Shown piece after piece: positions 62,301 to 64,000 of a stretch of 64,000 bases of DNA (positions within the stretch are counted from its first letter, which is position 1; each line of letters starts with the position of its first letter). Origin of the DNA: Lewinella sp. 4G2 (GTDB lineage: Bacteria > Bacteroidota > Bacteroidia > Chitinophagales > Saprospiraceae); contig NZ_LVWJ02000014.1 in assembly GCF_001625015.1 (NCBI RefSeq), positions 3,472,001 to 3,536,000 of the forward strand, read 5' to 3'. The position numbers and the translations under genes are program-made. The notes beneath the pieces were generated by a model. That model made no database searches. It worked only from the letters and a program-made list of their open reading frames with translations, and had not been told where the DNA came from.

Positions 62301-63528
62301 TTTTCAGGAAATGACTGGTCGATCCGGTCTGGGTGTTGATCCTTGCGAGTCCGTCACGGGTACCTAAATAAAGATGGTTGCGGTGCGGCTCGGAAAGGAT
62401 AGAACTTACGTAGTTGTCCGTAAGCCCCCAGCCTGGTTGCAGTGAGCTGTTCTCGGTTACAAAAGGTTTCGACAGCAAGTTCAATTTATTGATCCCTCCT
62501 GCACTGGTCGCCACCCAGAGCACCTTGGATTCATCCTCAAAAAGATCGTGGATGCGCCCTGAATTGAGGGAGCCTTTTACCTCGGGTCGTACGCGGAATG
62601 CATCAAATCGCCCCCCCGCAATTGGGCGCTTTGTTTTCAGAAAATCATCGACGTCCGGTTTTTCAAACCGCTTTAATCCGTACGCCCCGCCGATCCAGAG
62701 ATTACCAATCGAGTCGTACCAAATTGAAAACGATTCTGGGAAATCGATCGCAGAGCTAACTACTGAAAATTGAAGGGCATCGCCGGTACTCGCGGTAAAC
62801 CACACGCTGCCATCCGCAATAAGCCAACAACCAAGACCGGGTGTGCGATGAAAAGCCCTGATGTTCCGGAACGGAGCTTTGACGAAAGCCACCTGCTCGT
62901 CCTGAACGCGGTATAAGCCTCCTTGGGTGCCCACGAGGACGGAACCATCTTCAAGGGTGACGGCATCCTGTATTTGTACCAGCCTACGGTCCTCATCGGG
63001 GAAGAACCGTTGTAACATGCTAAAGGCACCGGATGGCTTGCGGGAGATCAGAAACAAACCCTTGTTGAAAGTGCCCACCCACAAACCGCCATTACCGTCT
63101 TCGGTAATGGCGGTGATGTGCGCTCTACTGAGCTGAGCCGCAGTGGCAGCTAATTCTGCGGGGAACTGATCCTCATTGACCCGAATGAAGCGATCCAGGG
63201 ACCGGTCGTAAAGATTAAGGCCACCATTCTGCGTCCCCGCCCATAAATCTCCCTTCGGGCTGTGGTAAAGCTTACTGATCCGGTTGCCGGACAGGGAATG
63301 TGGATGGCCAATTTCGAAGTAGTAGCTCTTTATTCTATTGCCATCAAATCGGTCTAATCCCTTATTGGTGCCAATCCAAACGAAACCTTCCTCGTCTTGT
63401 ACAACTGCATTAGCGTCACTGTGAGACAGGCCATCGTTGACCGTTAACTGGTCGAATGATACCGTAGCCGTTATTGCCTGACCTTGTACCCCGAGCGGCA
63501 CGAATAGGAGCAGGACCAGAAGCAGCAC
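59374..63528 (-). CDS. Second hybrid two-component system sensor/regulator (HTCS)
   Basis: A 1384-residue HTCS with the same order as the first: short signal peptide, propeller repeats (FVWIGTNKGLDRFDGNRI, LWAGTQNGGLNLYDRS), Y_Y_Y domain, one membrane segment (~825-845), kinase with His870 in NVSHELRTPL, ATPase motifs (NLVANALKYTP, DNGVGI, GTGIGLSLVKS), receiver Asp1187 in IISDVMMEPMDG, AraC HTH (SVLYRKLKKSTGLSLQRF). The N-terminus is odd: the only usual start is GTG 63528, giving MLLLVLLLF with no basic residues, and a stop lies 14 codons upstream. It follows a SusD gene on the same strand and probably controls that second locus. An 18-bp repeat copy lies in the receiver region. Confidence 0.9.
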   Translation of the reverse strand: MLLLVLLLFVPLGVQGQAITATVSFDQLTVNDGLSHSDANAVVQDEEGFVWIGTNKGLDRFDGNRIKSYYFEIGHPHSLSGNRISKLYHSPKGDLWAGTQNGGLNLYDRSLDRFIRVNEDQFPAELAATAAQLSRAHITAITEDGNGGLWVGTFNKGLFLISRKPSGAFSMLQRFFPDEDRRLVQIQDAVTLEDGSVLVGTQGGLYRVQDEQVAFVKAPFRNIRAFHRTPGLGCWLIADGSVWFTASTGDALQFSVVSSAIDFPESFSIWYDSIGNLWIGGAYGLKRFEKPDVDDFLKTKRPIAGGRFDAFRVRPEVKGSLNSGRIHDLFEDESKVLWVATSAGGINKLNLLSKPFVTENSSLQPGWGLTDNYVSSILSEPHRNHLYLGTRDGLARINTQTGSTSHFLKNEDGDGDTKIEITSLLRSSNGALWAGTNISGLQKISTTGATEFSLLLPEDAPWKNSVIALAEDDEQNLWVATPYLGLFQLNATGQVTARYRTDEESFPTDHLTSLHFDTVHQELWVGTQDAGLIIMDLGGEQPELKQHLKHEPTDANSLAVNYVWPVAAGSNGEYWVGTLGGGLHQLNRETDGKISVTRLLKYFPDSDVESILIDSSDNLWLGGQGIARFDPVQQEYLRFDVDDGLQSNSFKVASANKDANGRLWFGGINGVTHFDPTQIKVNPIPPVVRITGLRILNETVSIGEALNGRVVLPRNLSSLEKLDIYTGENDFSLEFVSLHFANPAKHQYAYQLEGYTMPGSWVSVPPSRLSASFANLDAGEYTFRVKSTNGEGVWSKNEAGLNIVVHPPWFASNLARLIYGLILLFSIWLARRLFLARQRLKADLLIEQLNREKEREMNDVKLKFFTNVSHELRTPLTLILGPIEDLMANVSSDAAKQKIELLNGQAHKLLDTVNQLMNFQKNSAEQTLFQPLKQDLTTYLEGLLEAYQYQASSKNIELIFRKPDNPTTIYFDAAKMEVLFTNLVANALKYTPARGRIEIGLALHGHTSEDAVREESKLTNHYVELTVADNGVGIQADELDRIFDTYYQAAQAESMLVNGTGIGLSLVKSIVLLHEGTLQVDSAPGRGTAFKIQLPCGTGHLASEFLLAPQSLAPAAAPNEASREVVETNNRTPGPDAGHLLIVEDNEEVLAYVASVFEDSLHITTARDGAEAWPLIEQRTPDLIISDVMMEPMDGLTLCQMVKENPATAHVPVILLTARTATVHQLEGHNRGADVYLTKPFAPRLLRAKALALLANRHKVGRYHQQQSLMTPTAPDLPDEEQALLSDAMEIVEKNIGNPDFSVETLVAEMNMSHSVLYRKLKKSTGLSLQRFINNARMRRAAQLLEDKNIRIAEVAMQVGFDDPHYFSKTFSKHFGVPPSRYGE
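60175..60192 (-). repeat. Dispersed 18-bp repeat, copy 20 (inside second HTCS gene)
   Basis: On the coding strand it reads GCACCTGCGGCAGCGCCA, in sense orientation, translated APAAAP in the linker between kinase and receiver domains. Confidence 0.7.
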
Positions 63529-63595
63529 GAATGGGATAATAGAAGGATTAACGGTTAGGAAATGAACGCCTCAGCGTGGCTTGGCAAGGTAAGGT

Positions 63596-64000
63596 TTAAT
63601 ATCCCGGGTTCTGTTCGATAACCGTACCGGCTTCGATGATCACGTCCGAAGGAATCGGCCACAGTACTTGGTGTGCGGCAGCGCTTACTCCCCGTAATTG
63701 AGCGTTCTCAATTAGCTTACCGTGGCGGATCAAATCCTGACGGCGTAGACCAAACTCCCAGTACAATTCACGCCCGCGTTCAGCCAGCAGGAAAGTTCGG
63801 AAGGCATCCCGATCCGCGGTAGCAGAACTGGGAATGGTCGTCCCCGCCCGGTCAGTCACCTGCTTGGCGTAGGCGACCGCGGTAGCACTTGGTCCTTCCA
63901 ACTCATTGGTCACTTCAGCCATGGAAAGCAGGACGTCCGCATATCGCAAAAGGACAAAATCAAAACCAAAACCATTCTCTACGTAGTTCGTGTACTTCAT
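63596..64000 (-). CDS. susD: SusD/RagB-type lipoprotein, C-terminal part (cut by window edge)
   Basis: The last ~134 residues of a SusD-like protein: LLRYADVLLSMAEVTNEL, ERGRELYWEFGLRRQDLIRHG and the end LWPIPSDVIIEAGTVIEQNPGY are family-typical. The N-terminal part lies beyond 64000. The HTCS gene follows 67 bp downstream, so this is a second glycan locus, different from the SusD at 53428. Confidence 0.88.
   Translation of the reverse strand: MKYTNYVENGFGFDFVLLRYADVLLSMAEVTNELEGPSATAVAYAKQVTDRAGTTIPSSATADRDAFRTFLLAERGRELYWEFGLRRQDLIRHGKLIENAQLRGVSAAAHQVLWPIPSDVIIEAGTVIEQNPGY

Noticed and set aside
1-64000. tRNA, rRNA, insertion sequence or prophage genes
   Set aside because: No cloverleaf, rRNA-like stretch, transposase, integrase or phage protein was seen in reading the window.

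Overview
This 64 kb window is chromosomal DNA of a Bacteroidota bacterium. The evidence is the SusC/SusD pairs, hybrid two-component systems with propeller sensors, type IX secretion C-terminal domains on several large exoproteins, HYC_CC_PP and DUF6660 proteins, and poor Shine-Dalgarno signals. The coding style, moderately high GC and protein set suggest the Saprospiria/Lewinella-like branch; this is inference, because no rRNA or other marker gene lies in the window. The sulfatase-rich polysaccharide locus suggests a marine or algal-associated life.

Layout. 1-9.2 kb is housekeeping: an LptF/LptG-type permease (cut by the window edge), an S9 oligopeptidase, a CcsA-like cytochrome c assembly protein, an AAA+ ATPase followed by a TPR membrane protein, a NadR-like kinase and an SPFH protein. 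9.7-16.6 kb holds a 1450-residue secreted Asp-box/PKD/LamG protein, a secreted esterase-like hydrolase and a broken M20 amidohydrolase gene. 17.2-27.2 kb (+ strand) is a copper/silver-type efflux and handling operon: HYC_CC_PP protein, CusA, CusC, CusB with a C-terminal DUF3347-like module, an AraC regulator fused to an HMA-like domain, an HMA-MauE protein, a free-standing DUF3347 lipoprotein and a DUF305 protein. 28.3-38.2 kb (- strand) is a second, divalent-cation operon: DUF6660, a CzcA-CzcC fusion, CzcB, a CDF transporter, a P1B-4-type ATPase and DUF3703. 38.2-40.8 kb carries small genes, including a lipoprotein built of His/Met heptads.

40.9-59.3 kb is a polysaccharide utilisation locus: hybrid sensor/regulator, two secreted GH16 enzymes, SusC, SusD, sulfatase, GH43-like enzyme and sulfatase. 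A sulfated galactan is the best guess for the substrate. A second hybrid regulator (59.4-63.5 kb, - strand) follows a SusD gene cut by the right edge, so a second such locus begins there.

The most unusual feature is a dispersed 18-bp sequence, consensus GCACCYGCGNCMGCGCCC. I find about 20 copies in both orientations, in intergenic DNA and inside genes, read in several frames. Intergenic copies often sit 12-34 nt before start codons, and two inverted pairs form terminator-like hairpins after the two GH16 genes. A separate ~70-bp repeat has entered cusA in frame and also forms the leader of cusC.
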